DNA of 64,000 nucleotides from an uncultured Muribaculaceae bacterium (GCA_902494515.1 CABUTS010000006.1:8994-72993), one strand, 5' to 3'. Numbered from the stretch's first letter, positions 28,667-37,823 are shown. Notes: generated by a model from the sequence alone, not told the origin. Translations and numbers: made by a program.

Positions 28667-30343
28667 ATGGACTTTTTACAGCTATTTTGCCCGGGTAATA
28701 CATCGCTGGCGGCAACTCTGATGTTGCTGTCGTTCGTTATTGCCGCGGGTATTTTCATCGGCAAGATGAAAATTGCCGGTATCTCGTTAGGTGTGACCTT
28801 CGTGCTGTTTGTCGGCATCCTGATGGGCCATTTCGGCTACGTCATAGACCCCGAGGTGCTGAAATTCGTGCGCGAATTCGGTCTGATTCTATTTATCTTC
28901 GCCATCGGTCTTCAGGTCGGTCCGGCCTTCTTCTCCTCGTTCAAGGAGGGGGGCATCAAGCTCAACATGCTGGCGGTGCTGGCAATCGTGCTCAACGTGG
29001 CCATAACCCTGATTATCTTCTTCGTTGACGGCAACACCGACATGACGGTGCTCGTCGGCGTGATGTCCGGTGCAGTCACCAACACCCCCGGACTCGCCGC
29101 CGCCCAGCAGTCGCTCAGCGGTTCGCCTGAAGCAGTGTCCGCGGCCGTCAACACCATGTCAATGGGTTACGCCGCCGCCTACCCCCTCGGCGTACTCGGC
29201 ATCATCAGCTCCATCCTGCTCATCCGCGTGATCTTCCACATCAAGGTCGACGACGAAATCGCCAAGATGAACCACGAGGCCGAGGACAACACCGTCAAGC
29301 CTTACCTGGCCTCCATCGAGGTCACCAACCCCCTCATCAACGGCAAAACCCTCGTCCAGCTCCACCAGATCATCCACACCGACTTCGTGGTTTCGCGTCT
29401 GATGCAGCAGGACGGCACCATCCATATCCCTAAATCGAGCACCCAGCTGCGTGTGGGCGACAAACTCTACGTCATCATGGCTCCCACCGACCTCGAGAGC
29501 TTCCAGAGCGTGCTCGGCCCGACCGTCCAGATGGACGACTCGCAGTGGGAGGAGGTTTCCCCCGAAAACGTTGTCAGCCGCCGCATCGTAATCACCCGCA
29601 CCGAATACAACGGCAAGACCATCGCCGACCTCCGCCTTCACAAGGGCTACAACCTCAACTGCACACGCGTCAACCGTGCCGGTGTCGACCTGCTCGCCAC
29701 CCCCGGCCTGCGCCTGCAGATGGGCGACCGCCTGACCATCGTGGGCGATATCAACGACATCGAGCGCCTGGCCTCGAAGCTCGGCAACTCCATGAAGCGC
29801 CTCAACACCCCGAACCTGATCACCATCTTCGTAGGTATTCTCTTCGGTATCATTGTCGGCTCAATCAACGTAGGCTTCGGCATGAAGCTCGGACTGGCCG
29901 GCGGCCCGCTGGTTGTCGCCATCCTGCTGAGCCGCTTCGGCTACCGCTTCAAGCTCGTAACCTACACCTCCTCGTCGGCCTCGATGATGCTCCGCGAACT
30001 CGGCATCTGCCTCTTCCTCGCCGCCGTCGGCATCGGCGCCGGCGCCAACTTCGCCGAAACCGTCTTCAACCAGACCGGTATGTGGTGGGTAATCTGGGGC
30101 TTCATCATCACCTTCATCCCCCTGGTTATCGTCGGAATCATCGCCCGCGGCGTCTTCAAGTTCAACTACCTGACAATCATGGGTATGATTTCCGGCAGCT
30201 ACACCGATCCCCCAGCTCTGGCCTACTCCGGTAACTCCACCAGCTCCGACGCTCCGGCCGTAGCCTACTCCACGGTATATCCTCTGACCATGTTCCTGCG
30301 CGTAGTCGCGGCGCAGGCACTGATTCTCTGCTTCTGCCACTAA
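28667..30343 (+). CDS. Aspartate:alanine exchanger-family (AspT/YidE) transporter
   Basis: A 558-residue inner-membrane protein. Two halves of about five helices each flank a soluble centre with two TrkA-C domains (IEVTNPLINGKTLVQLHQI, LRVGDKLYVIMAP; YNGKTIADLRLHKGYN, LQMGDRLTIVGDINDIERL). Membrane motifs include FGLILFIFAIGLQVGPAFF and SGAVTNTPGLAAAQ in the first half and ISGSYTDPPALAY in the second, the repeated G-x-x-T-x-T/D-PxLA pattern of the family. The ligand is unknown in most members; dicarboxylic amino acids are one possibility. Confidence 0.9.
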   Translation: MDFLQLFCPGNTSLAATLMLLSFVIAAGIFIGKMKIAGISLGVTFVLFVGILMGHFGYVIDPEVLKFVREFGLILFIFAIGLQVGPAFFSSFKEGGIKLNMLAVLAIVLNVAITLIIFFVDGNTDMTVLVGVMSGAVTNTPGLAAAQQSLSGSPEAVSAAVNTMSMGYAAAYPLGVLGIISSILLIRVIFHIKVDDEIAKMNHEAEDNTVKPYLASIEVTNPLINGKTLVQLHQIIHTDFVVSRLMQQDGTIHIPKSSTQLRVGDKLYVIMAPTDLESFQSVLGPTVQMDDSQWEEVSPENVVSRRIVITRTEYNGKTIADLRLHKGYNLNCTRVNRAGVDLLATPGLRLQMGDRLTIVGDINDIERLASKLGNSMKRLNTPNLITIFVGILFGIIVGSINVGFGMKLGLAGGPLVVAILLSRFGYRFKLVTYTSSSASMMLRELGICLFLAAVGIGAGANFAETVFNQTGMWWVIWGFIITFIPLVIVGIIARGVFKFNYLTIMGMISGSYTDPPALAYSGNSTSSDAPAVAYSTVYPLTMFLRVVAAQALILCFCH

Positions 30344-30359
30344 ACCTCCCCCCTCATAT

Positions 30360-30388
30360 CGCCTGAAGGCCCTCCCGGCCTTCGGGCG
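30360..30388 (+). terminator. Hairpin after the AspT/YidE-type gene
   Basis: CGCCTGAAGGC pairs with GCCTTCGGGCG (one G-T pair) shortly after the stop at 30343, followed by AGCTATTTT. Confidence 0.65.
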
Positions 30389-30420
30389 AAGCTATTTTCC
30401 CCGCCTCTCCCCCACTACCC

Positions 30421-30497
30421 TCTCGACCCTCGACTCTCCACTCTCGACTCTCGACTCTCCACTCTCGACTCTCGACCCTCGACTCTCGACCCTCGAC
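30421..30497. repeat. 7-bp tandem repeat, eleven copies, before an ABC exporter gene
   Basis: Consecutive heptamers TCTCGAC with variants CCTCGAC and TCTCCAC from 30421 to 30497. The array ends 19 bp before the ATG at 30516 and thus lies in the leader or promoter. Confidence 0.92.
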
Positions 30498-30515
30498 TCT
30501 CTTACTCCCCTCTGA

Positions 30516-32342
30516 ATGTACGACTTTATAGCCATCCTGCGGCGATTCGTTCCGCCCTACAAGAAGTACCTGTTTCTCAACATCTTCTTCAACATCCTTT
30601 CGGCGTTCCTGACCCTGTTCTCGTTCGCCGTCATCATCCCCATTCTGGAGATGCTGTTCAAGGTGAAGGAAGCGGTGTATGAGTTCATGCCCATAGGCAG
30701 CGCCTCGCTTAAGGACATGGCAGTCAACAACTTCTACTACTACACCCAGGAAGCCATCTCAACCTACGGCACCTCCACCACCCTGGCGCTCCTGGCGCTC
30801 CTGTTAGTGGTGATGACCGCCCTGAAGACCGGCGTCACCTACCTCGCCTCCTACTTCATCATCCCGATGCGAAGCGGCATCGTGCGCGACATCCGCAACT
30901 ATGTCTTCGACAAGATGCTGCAGCTCCCCATCTCATTCTTCACCTCCGAGCGCAAGGGCGACGTGATGGCGCGCATGTCGGGCGACGTAAACGAAATCGA
31001 GAACTCCATCATGGCGTCGCTCGACATGATGTTCAAGAACCCGATCATGATCATCGTATGCCTGGTGATGATGATCACCATCTCCTGGCAGCTGACACTG
31101 TTCGTGCTGGTGCTCCTGCCGCTGGCCGGGTTCGTGATGGGAAAAGTCGGCAAGCGCCTCAAGCGCCAGAGCCTCGAGCAGCAGAACCAGTGGGGACTGC
31201 TGATGTCGAGCATCGAGGAATGTCTCGGCGGCCTCCGCATAATCAAAGCATTCAACGCCGAGCAGAAGGTCGATGACCGCTTCCACCGCGAAAACCAGGT
31301 ATTCTTCAAACTCAGCAACCGCATAGCCCGCCGCCAGAGCCTCGCCCACCCGATGAGCGAGTTCCTCGGCACCATGGCCATAGCAATCGTCCTGTGGTTC
31401 GGCGGCTCGCTGATTCTGACGGGAGTATCGTCGATGAACGCAGCGTCGTTCATCTATTATATGGTGATTTTCTACTCCATCATCAACCCCGCCAAGGATC
31501 TGTCGAAGGCGATGTATTCCATACAGAAAGGTCTGGCATCCATGGTCCGCGTCGACAAGATTCTCGACGCTAAAAACCCCATCCAGGACCCCGCCAATCC
31601 CCGGGAAATCAAGCACTTGAAGGGGGATATCTCCTTCCGCTGCGTCTCCTTCAGCTACGGCACCAACGAGGTGCTTCACGACATCGACCTCGACATTCCC
31701 GCCGGTTCGACCGTGGCGCTCGTCGGGCAGTCGGGCTCCGGGAAATCCACAATGGCGGATCTGCTTCCGCGCTTCTACGACGTGCAGAAGGGCAAGGTCA
31801 CCGTCGACGGCATCGACATCCGCGACCTGCGGGTTCACGACCTCCGCGCCTTCATGGGGAATGTGAACCAGGAGGCAATCCTCTTCAACGACACCTTCTT
31901 CAACAACATAACCTTCGGGGTGGAGAACGCCACCCTCGAGGAGGTCCGCGCCGCCGCCCGCGTAGCCAACGCCGACGAATTCATCATGCAGAGCGAAGAG
32001 GGCTACGACACCGGCATCGGCGACCGTGGCTGCCGCCTCTCCGGCGGACAGCGCCAGAGGGTTTCCATAGCCCGCGCCATCCTGAAGAATCCCCCGATTC
32101 TGATTCTCGACGAAGCCACCTCCGCCCTCGATTCCGAGAGCGAGAAACTGGTGCAGGAAGCCCTGGAGCGACTGATGAAGGGGCGCACCACGTTGGTCAT
32201 CGCCCACCGCCTCTCGACCATCCGCAACGCCGACCTCATCTGCGTCCTCCACGAAGGGCGCATCGTGGAGCGCGGCACCCACGACGAGCTCATGGCCCTC
32301 GGCGGATACTACTCCCACTTAGTCGACATGCAGAAATTCTGA
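30516..32342 (+). CDS. ABC exporter, MsbA-like (fused permease and ATPase)
   Basis: A 608-residue half-transporter. Six membrane helices in residues 15-320 (YLFLNIFFNILSAFLTLFSF, IMIIVCLVMMITISWQLTLF). The nucleotide-binding domain has Walker A LVGQSGSGKSTMADLLPRF (about residue 405), Q-loop VNQEAILFNDT, signature RLSGGQRQRVSIARAIL and Walker B ILILDEATSALDSES. It is likely to flip lipids such as lipid A across the inner membrane as a dimer. No TAnnTTTG promoter is visible; the array of 7-bp repeats sits in its place. Confidence 0.9.
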   Translation: MYDFIAILRRFVPPYKKYLFLNIFFNILSAFLTLFSFAVIIPILEMLFKVKEAVYEFMPIGSASLKDMAVNNFYYYTQEAISTYGTSTTLALLALLLVVMTALKTGVTYLASYFIIPMRSGIVRDIRNYVFDKMLQLPISFFTSERKGDVMARMSGDVNEIENSIMASLDMMFKNPIMIIVCLVMMITISWQLTLFVLVLLPLAGFVMGKVGKRLKRQSLEQQNQWGLLMSSIEECLGGLRIIKAFNAEQKVDDRFHRENQVFFKLSNRIARRQSLAHPMSEFLGTMAIAIVLWFGGSLILTGVSSMNAASFIYYMVIFYSIINPAKDLSKAMYSIQKGLASMVRVDKILDAKNPIQDPANPREIKHLKGDISFRCVSFSYGTNEVLHDIDLDIPAGSTVALVGQSGSGKSTMADLLPRFYDVQKGKVTVDGIDIRDLRVHDLRAFMGNVNQEAILFNDTFFNNITFGVENATLEEVRAAARVANADEFIMQSEEGYDTGIGDRGCRLSGGQRQRVSIARAILKNPPILILDEATSALDSESEKLVQEALERLMKGRTTLVIAHRLSTIRNADLICVLHEGRIVERGTHDELMALGGYYSHLVDMQKF

Positions 32343-32368
32343 CACCCTCCGCTGCGACCCAGATTCCT

Positions 32369-32447
32369 CGCAACGTCTGAGTCTTCGCAACGTCTGAGTC
32401 TTCGCAACGTCTGAGTCACCCCGCGACGTCTGAGACTTCGCAACGGA
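32369..32447. repeat. 17-bp tandem repeat after the ABC exporter gene
   Basis: CGCAACGTCTGAGTCTT at 32369-32385 and 32386-32402, then CGCAACGTCTGAGTC at 32403-32417, and a degraded copy up to 32447. It begins 27 bp after the stop. Confidence 0.8.
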
Positions 32448-32453
32448 CAAAAA

Positions 32454-32494
32454 CCAAAGCAGGCTGCCCCGGAATTCGGAGCAGCCTGCTTTGG
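32454..32494. terminator. Bidirectional terminator between the ABC exporter and thioredoxin genes
   Basis: Perfect 14-bp stem CCAAAGCAGGCTGC (32454-32467) with GCAGCCTGCTTTGG (32481-32494), 13-nt loop, between convergent genes. Confidence 0.8.
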
Positions 32495-32524
32495 TATCAG
32501 CCTTGGAGGCTAAAAATCAGAGGA

Positions 32525-32824
32525 TTACTTAGCATGCTCGAAGATTTTGGCAACCAGAAGCTCACCCTGCTGGACGCCGACGGTGCGCCATACCGGCTCG
32601 CCGTTCTTGAAGATAATCAGCGTCGGAACCGACTGCACGCGGTAGCGGGCTGCCAGCTCGGCGTTCTTGTCGATGTCGACCTTCACGATGGTCCCGGCAT
32701 CGCCGACTTTTTCCTTTACTTTCTCGAGAATCGGCGACTGCATCTTGCAGGGGCCGCACCATGTTGCGAAAAAGTCTACAAGCGTGGGCTTCGAGGACTT
32801 GATGATTTCGTTAAAATCGCTCAT
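32525..32824 (-). CDS. trxA: Thioredoxin
   Basis: A 99-residue cytoplasmic thioredoxin. The active site is VDFFATWCGPCKMQSPIL (Cys about residues 22 and 25), the cis-Pro is in YRVQSVPTLIIFKNGEP. It reduces protein disulfides with electrons from thioredoxin reductase. A single gene with its own promoter and a shared terminator. Confidence 0.95.
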   Translation of the reverse strand: MSDFNEIIKSSKPTLVDFFATWCGPCKMQSPILEKVKEKVGDAGTIVKVDIDKNAELAARYRVQSVPTLIIFKNGEPVWRTVGVQQGELLVAKIFEHAK

Positions 32825-32974
32825 TGTTGTATAGAATTTAATTTGTTGGCGGAATTTTGGGTTAAAAAGTCAAATATCAGAGTTTCAGGCACGAAAATCA
32901 AATTTTTGGCTGCTGACAGCGAACAGAATCCGGCTTTTGTTGGTTACTCTTATATGGTTTTATATTAATAACGG

Positions 32975-33004
32975 CAAATATACAAAAAAAGTTTGGATTT
33001 GCAA
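32975..33004 (-). promoter_or_regulatory. Promoter of thioredoxin
   Basis: On the minus strand TATATTTG (32975-32982) lies 19 nt downstream of TTG (33002-33004); leader about 145 nt. Confidence 0.7.
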
Positions 33005-33086
33005 CGGTTAAATCCGCCAAGTTCAGCTTAAAATTTATAACTGCGCCTCCTTAATTATTATTAAGGAAAAATTTCTTTAATTTGCA

Positions 33087-33116
33087 TTGCAGTTCCGAAA
33101 TGTTTTTGTAACTTTG
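33087..33116 (+). promoter_or_regulatory. Promoter of pckA
   Basis: TTG (33087-33089), 19-nt spacer, TAACTTTG (33109-33116). The leader of about 80 nt is unstructured and AT-rich. Confidence 0.8.
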
Positions 33117-33203
33117 CACTTGATAAACAAGGCGACCACGAAGCCTCAAACTCAAGAATTAAATAACACTACATATCAACCCCAATTTCTCAATTTTTAT
33201 AAA

Positions 33204-34808
33204 ATGAGCAAGATTGATTTAACCCAGTACGGCATCACCGGCACCAAGGAGATCGTCTACAATCCCTCTTACGAGGAACTCTTCAAAGAGGAAACCCTCC
33301 CCAACCTCGAAGGCTTCGAGAAGGGCGTTGTCACCGAACTCGGCGCTGTTAACGTGATGACCGGCGTCTACACCGGCCGTTCCCCCAAAGATAAGTTCAT
33401 CGTCCTCGACGAAAACTCCAAGGACAAAGTTTGGTGGACTACCGAAGAATACAAGAACGACAACAAGCCCGTCACCGAAAAGACATGGGAAGCTGTCAAG
33501 GAAATCGCCGTCAAGGAACTCTGCAACAAGAAACTCTACGTCGTTGACTGCTTCTGCGGCGCCAACAAGGACACCCGCATGGCTGTCCGCTTCATCATGG
33601 AAGTAGCATGGCAGGCTCACTTCGTGACCAACATGTTCATCCGCCCCTCCGCCGAGGAACTCGCTGAATTCAAGCCCGACTTCGTTGTTTACAACGCTTC
33701 CAAGGCTAAAGTCACCAACTTCAAGGAACTCGGCCTCAACAGCGAAACCGCCATTGTCTTCAACACCACCTCCCGCGAGCAGGTTATCATCAACACCTGG
33801 TACGGCGGCGAAATGAAGAAGGGTATGTTCTCCATGATGAACTACTACCTCCCCCAGAAGGGCATCGCTTCCATGCACTGCTCCGCAAACACCGACAAGA
33901 ACGGCGAGAACACCGCCATCTTCTTCGGTCTGAGCGGCACCGGTAAGACCACCCTCTCCACCGACCCCAAGCGTCTGCTCATCGGCGACGACGAACACGG
34001 CTGGGACGACAACGGCGTCTTCAACTTCGAAGGCGGCTGCTACGCTAAGGTCATCAACCTCGACAAGGAATCCGAACCCGACATCTACAACGCTATCCGC
34101 CGCGACGCCCTCCTCGAGAACGTCACCGTAGACAAGGACGGCAAGATCGACTTCGCTGACAAGAGCGTAACAGAGAACACCCGTGTTTCCTACCCCATCT
34201 TCCACATCGAAAACATCGTTAAGCCCGTATCCGCCGGTCCCGCCGCCAAGAACGTCATCTTCCTGTCGGCCGACGCCTTCGGCGTGCTCCCCCCCGTTTC
34301 GATCCTGACCCCCGAGCAGACCAAGTACTACTTCCTGAGCGGCTTCACCGCCAAGCTCGCCGGTACCGAACGCGGCATCACCGAGCCCACCCCCACCTTC
34401 TCCGCATGCTTCGGCCAGGCCTTCCTGGAACTCCACCCCACCAAGTACGCCGAAGAACTCGTCAAGAGAATGGAAAAGAGCGGCGCCAAGGCTTACCTCG
34501 TTAACACCGGCTGGAACGGCACCGGCAAGCGCATCTCCATCCGCGACACCCGCGGTATCATCGATGCAATCCTCGACGGCGCTATCCTGAAGGCTCCCAC
34601 CAAGAAGCTCCCCATCTTCGACTTCGAAATCCCCACCGAACTCCCCGGCGTAGATCCCAAGATCCTCGATCCCCGCGACACCTACACCAACCCCGAAGAG
34701 TGGACCAAGAAGGCCGAAGACCTCGCTGCCCGCTTCATCAAGAACTTCAAGAAGTACGAGAACAACCCCGCCGGTAAGGCCCTCGTAGCCGCCGGTCCCC
34801 AGCTCTAA
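33204..34808 (+). CDS. pckA: Phosphoenolpyruvate carboxykinase (ATP)
   Basis: A 534-residue enzyme interconverting oxaloacetate and PEP with ATP/ADP. In this phylum it often runs toward oxaloacetate during fermentation to succinate (family knowledge). TGRSPKDKF binds substrate (about residue 60), the kinase loop is [13 protein letters not shown], then [20 protein letters not shown] with the metal ligands. The open frame extends upstream to 33087, across the promoter; the ATG at 33204 gives the family's standard start. Very strongly biased codons point to high expression. Confidence 0.96.
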   Translation: MSKIDLTQYGITGTKEIVYNPSYEELFKEETLPNLEGFEKGVVTELGAVNVMTGVYTGRSPKDKFIVLDENSKDKVWWTTEEYKNDNKPVTEKTWEAVKEIAVKELCNKKLYVVDCFCGANKDTRMAVRFIMEVAWQAHFVTNMFIRPSAEELAEFKPDFVVYNASKAKVTNFKELGLNSETAIVFNTTSREQVIINTWYGGEMKKGMFSMMNYYLPQKGIASMHCSANTDKNGENTAIFFGLSGTGKTTLSTDPKRLLIGDDEHGWDDNGVFNFEGGCYAKVINLDKESEPDIYNAIRRDALLENVTVDKDGKIDFADKSVTENTRVSYPIFHIENIVKPVSAGPAAKNVIFLSADAFGVLPPVSILTPEQTKYYFLSGFTAKLAGTERGITEPTPTFSACFGQAFLELHPTKYAEELVKRMEKSGAKAYLVNTGWNGTGKRISIRDTRGIIDAILDGAILKAPTKKLPIFDFEIPTELPGVDPKILDPRDTYTNPEEWTKKAEDLAARFIKNFKKYENNPAGKALVAAGPQL

Positions 34809-34877
34809 GCTTCCAGACCCGCATCATCCGGGATTCCCCGAATCCCCTGATTCGCAGGAATCCCGTCAAATGATAAC

Positions 34878-34916
34878 CAAAAAACTGCGCCCCGCCAGCC
34901 GGAGCGCAGTTTTTTA
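34878..34916 (+). terminator. Rho-independent terminator after pckA
   Basis: ACTGCGC (34884-34890) pairs with GCGCAGT (34904-34910); flanking A-run and T-run extend the stem and give the T tail. Confidence 0.88.
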
Positions 34917-34996
34917 TTTATTGATATAAATCGTATGAACGTCACTATGAAATTAGGCACCCACATTTCTATGGAATGTGGGTACGGTTTGATCTA

Positions 34997-36283
34997 TTAC
35001 AGCAGGAGGCAGGCGTCGCCGTAGCTGAGGAAGCGGAAGTCGTTGGCGAGGGCGAAATCGTACATCGCCCGCCAGTCGCCGCCGGTGAAGGCCGAAACCA
35101 GCAGGAGCAATGTGGATTTCGGCTGGTGGAAGTTGGTGACCATGCCGCGGACAATGCGGTAGGTGTAGCCGGGGGCAATGATGATGCGCGTGGTGGCGAT
35201 AAAGGTCGAGGCGCCGGTGGCCTCGAGGTGTCTGACAATGGCGTCGAGAGCTTCCGCGGCGGTGGGCCAGAATGGTGCCGGGATATCCCCTTCGACAAAA
35301 TCTGCATCCGCATCCGGGGTCTCGTAAGGGCACCACTGCGGGACTTCGCCGTCCCAGCGCCCCCGGAGCATCAGGCGTCCGGCGTGGTAGAGGGATTCGA
35401 GAGTGCGGACCGAGGTGGTTCCGACCGCAATCACGCGACGCGGGGTGTCGCGCAACTCGCGCAACAGCCCGATGGGCACGGCGATGAATTCGGCGTGCAT
35501 CGGATGGTCGCCGATTTCGTCGGATTTTACGGGCTGGAAAGTTCCGGCGCCGACATGGAGGGTCAGCTCGCGGCGGGGAATACCCTTTTCGCTGACGCGC
35601 GCGAGGACTTCGGGTGTGAAATGCAGTCCGGCGGTCGGAGCGGCCACAGAGCCTTCGATTCTGGAGTAAACAGTCTGATAATCAGTGGAGTCCGACTGCT
35701 CCGTGGAGCGGTTGAGATACGGCGGGATGGGAATTTCGCCGGCCGCCTCGATGATTTTCGAGAAAGTAACACCCGGAGCATTCCAGGTGAAGCGGACAAC
35801 CGACGCATTGCCCTGGCGCTCGACACGCTCGGCATGAAGGCTGACGGCAGCCCCGTCGACCTCGACTGCGAGGGTCAGCAGCCCCTCTTTCCAGCGCTTG
35901 GAATTACCCACAAAACAAGTCCACGAGCACTCCCCCTCGGCGGCGAAGTTCTGCGCGTAATCAGCCGGCTCGACCGGCTCGAGACAGAAAACCTCAATCA
36001 GCGCTCCCGGTCGCCCCTCGATGCCGGAATCCTTGCGGAAGCGCAGACGTGCGTTGATTACGCGGGTATTGTTGTAGATGAGCATCGCATCGGCGGGGAG
36101 CAGCTCGGGCAGCTCCGCAAAGCAATGGGCCGAAATAGAGCCGTCGTGGCCTCGGAGCAGCAGTTTGCAGGCATCGCGCTGCTGCAACGGATGCTTGGCA
36201 ATCCGTTCGTCGGGGAGCGGATAGTCGAATTCCTCGATACGGATATGTCTGGCTTCTATATTTGTTTTTTGATTCTGTGTCAT
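34997..36283 (-). CDS. queA: S-adenosylmethionine:tRNA ribosyltransferase-isomerase
   Basis: A 428-residue enzyme that builds epoxyqueuosine on tRNA from SAM. It opens with FDYPLPDERIAKHPLQQRDA, then LIYNNTRVINARL, then the signature AAPTAGLHFTPEVL and TLHVGAGTFQPVK near residue 230. GRVTNFHQPKS-like sequence (RGMVTNFHQPKSTLLLLVSA) closes it. It is about 70 residues longer than the E. coli protein because of insertions around residues 85-130, as in other Bacteroidota. A -7 box TAACTTTG lies at 36303-36310 on the minus strand. Confidence 0.93.
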   Translation of the reverse strand: MTQNQKTNIEARHIRIEEFDYPLPDERIAKHPLQQRDACKLLLRGHDGSISAHCFAELPELLPADAMLIYNNTRVINARLRFRKDSGIEGRPGALIEVFCLEPVEPADYAQNFAAEGECSWTCFVGNSKRWKEGLLTLAVEVDGAAVSLHAERVERQGNASVVRFTWNAPGVTFSKIIEAAGEIPIPPYLNRSTEQSDSTDYQTVYSRIEGSVAAPTAGLHFTPEVLARVSEKGIPRRELTLHVGAGTFQPVKSDEIGDHPMHAEFIAVPIGLLRELRDTPRRVIAVGTTSVRTLESLYHAGRLMLRGRWDGEVPQWCPYETPDADADFVEGDIPAPFWPTAAEALDAIVRHLEATGASTFIATTRIIIAPGYTYRIVRGMVTNFHQPKSTLLLLVSAFTGGDWRAMYDFALANDFRFLSYGDACLLL

Positions 36284-36302
36284 AATGTTATAAACCGGAC
36301 TG

Positions 36303-36310
36303 CAAAGTTA
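36303..36310 (-). promoter_or_regulatory. -7 box of queA
   Basis: TAACTTTG on the minus strand, 20 nt before the start at 36283; no clear TTG at -33. Confidence 0.5.
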
Positions 36311-36371
36311 CTCAATTCCGCTGATTTCCGGAAGTTTCAGGCCGGATTTATCAGAAACTTATATCCGCTTT

Positions 36372-36402
36372 TTGATAATGCGAAATATTTTGATTAACTT
36401 TG
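36372..36402 (+). promoter_or_regulatory. Promoter of the ArgC-like gene
   Basis: TTG (36372-36374), 20-nt spacer, TAACTTTG (36395-36402); divergent from queA. Confidence 0.75.
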
Positions 36403-36473
36403 CGATAGCAACCATAAAAACTGCTTGAATAACCTCAAACCTTGCCATTTCACTAAAAAAATCTGAACAAGAC

Positions 36474-37511
36474 GTGATAAACATAGGAATCCTTGGCGGC
36501 GAAACCGAAGCCGCCGGCGAACTAATCCGAATTCTCATAAATCATCCCGACGTAATCCTGCGTCAGGTGGCCTCCCCCGAGCACGCCGGGCTGCGGGTCG
36601 ACAGCTTCCACCGCGGCCTGACCGGCGACACCGACCTCTGCTTCACCCGCGAGCTCGACGACCCGAAACTCAACTGTGTGTTCCTGTTAGGCGAACCCTG
36701 GCAGGCCCGCGAATATGTGGAGCAGGCCGACAGCCGCAGCCATGTGTCGCAGCTCAACGAGGACGAGGAGCCGGAGGATTTCCTGCATATCATCGACATG
36801 ACCGGAAGCTGGCTCAACGGCGGCGAAGGAATGGTCTACGGCTTCCCGGAATTCCGCCGCAAGGCGCTGGTGCGCGGAGCGCTACGGGCGTCGGTACCCT
36901 CGCCGACAGCCACTTTGCTGGAGCTGGCCCTGTTCCCGCTGGCCAAGAACCACCTGCTTGAGGGGACGATAAACGTTAAGGTCACCCTTCCGCACCGCGC
37001 CCTGACTGCGCCCGTCATCGACAGCCATTACGACCAGGCGCTCTCAACGCGTCTCGACCCGATTGCCCCGATTGAGAACCGCACCGACGCTTCGATTGCC
37101 GCCGGGGAGGCGCTCCGCGAGCTACGCCAGATCGATTCCACCTTCAACGGAACGCTGAACGTCAGCCAGAGTGTCAGCGCCGTCACCACCCGCGGCCTTC
37201 GTGCCGACATCGAAATCGGCGCCGGAATCAGCGCCGACGAGGCCCGTCACCTGTTCGAGGAGGCCTATTCCGACCACTCCTTCACCTTCCTGCTCGACCG
37301 CGAGCCGGAAGTCGTGGATGTGGCCAACACCAACAAATGCCTGCTGCAGATTACCCCCGCCGACATCACCGGCGCGCGCCCGGGGCTGCGCATCACCGCC
37401 GTGATGGACGCCCTGGTGAAGGGCTGCGCCGGCACCGCGGTCCACTGCATGAACCTCCTTTTCGGCCTCTCGGAGCGCACCGGCCTCGCCCTGAAAGCCT
37501 CCACGATTTAA
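36474..37511 (+). CDS. ArgC-like protein lacking the catalytic cysteine
   Basis: A 345-residue protein starting at a GTG (MINIGILGGETEAAGELIRI). The Rossmann opening and the C-terminal part (EVVDVANTNKCLLQI, GLRITAVMDALVKGCAGTAV, CMNLLFGLSERTGLALK) are those of N-acetyl-gamma-glutamyl-phosphate reductase. In ArgC the catalytic Cys sits in a NPGCY/F-x-T motif; here the corresponding segment reads SVPSPTATLLELALFPLAK with no Cys. The GSTGAG loop is also not recognisable. It is therefore probably not an active reductase, but a conserved paralogue of unknown role. No arginine genes adjoin it, and the reading frame is intact. Confidence 0.75.
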   Translation: MINIGILGGETEAAGELIRILINHPDVILRQVASPEHAGLRVDSFHRGLTGDTDLCFTRELDDPKLNCVFLLGEPWQAREYVEQADSRSHVSQLNEDEEPEDFLHIIDMTGSWLNGGEGMVYGFPEFRRKALVRGALRASVPSPTATLLELALFPLAKNHLLEGTINVKVTLPHRALTAPVIDSHYDQALSTRLDPIAPIENRTDASIAAGEALRELRQIDSTFNGTLNVSQSVSAVTTRGLRADIEIGAGISADEARHLFEEAYSDHSFTFLLDREPEVVDVANTNKCLLQITPADITGARPGLRITAVMDALVKGCAGTAVHCMNLLFGLSERTGLALKASTI

Positions 37512-37535
37512 CCGCGAAGAACAATGAAGGATAGA

Positions 37536-37572
37536 ATCGCGCGATCACGCGCGATAACAGAACGAAAGTTAC
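37536..37572. repeat. Dispersed palindromic element, copy 3 (inverted)
   Basis: On the minus strand GTAACTTTCGTTC, then TGTTATCGCGCG and TGATCGCGCGAT. It faces copy 4 across 130 bp. Confidence 0.82.
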
Positions 37573-37574
37573 TT

Positions 37575-37790
37575 TTTTAGCTACAAACGCTAAAGCCATA
37601 ACCGCTAAAGCTAAGCACAAAAGCAAAGCGCTAAAGCTAAGCACAAAAGCAAAGCGCAAAAGCTAAACACAAAAGCCACAAGAGCAAAGATCCAAAACAT
37701 AAGGTAACTTTCGTTCAGTTATCGCGCGTGCTCGCGCGATCCAAAGCATAGCTTTTAGCCACAAACGCCAAAGCATAGCCAAAGCACAGC
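37575..37790. repeat. AAACGCTAAAGC-type repeat tract around the palindromic elements
   Basis: Many imperfect copies of GCTAAAGC / GCACAAAAGCAAAGC. The segment TTTTAGCTACAAACGCTAAAGC (37575-37596) recurs as a close variant at 37753-37774. The region 37512-37904 holds no gene. Confidence 0.7.
37703..37740. repeat. Dispersed palindromic element, copy 4
   Basis: GGTAACTTTCGTTC, then AGTTATCGCGCG and TGCTCGCGCGAT; nearly the same as copy 1 at 19107-19144. Confidence 0.82.
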
Positions 37791-37823
37791 AGCGCCCGAT
37801 TCCAAAGTTGGAACCGGGCGCTG
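37790..37823 (-). terminator. Strong hairpin downstream of the exopolysaccharide operon
   Basis: 16-bp stem with one mismatch: CAGCGCCCGATTCCAA (37790-37805) with TTGGAACCGGGCGCTG (37808-37823). No T-run follows, so it may protect the transcript end rather than terminate. Confidence 0.55.

Noticed and set aside
33087..33203. Upstream start of pckA
   Set aside because: The extension spans the promoter boxes; the family's N-terminus begins at 33204.
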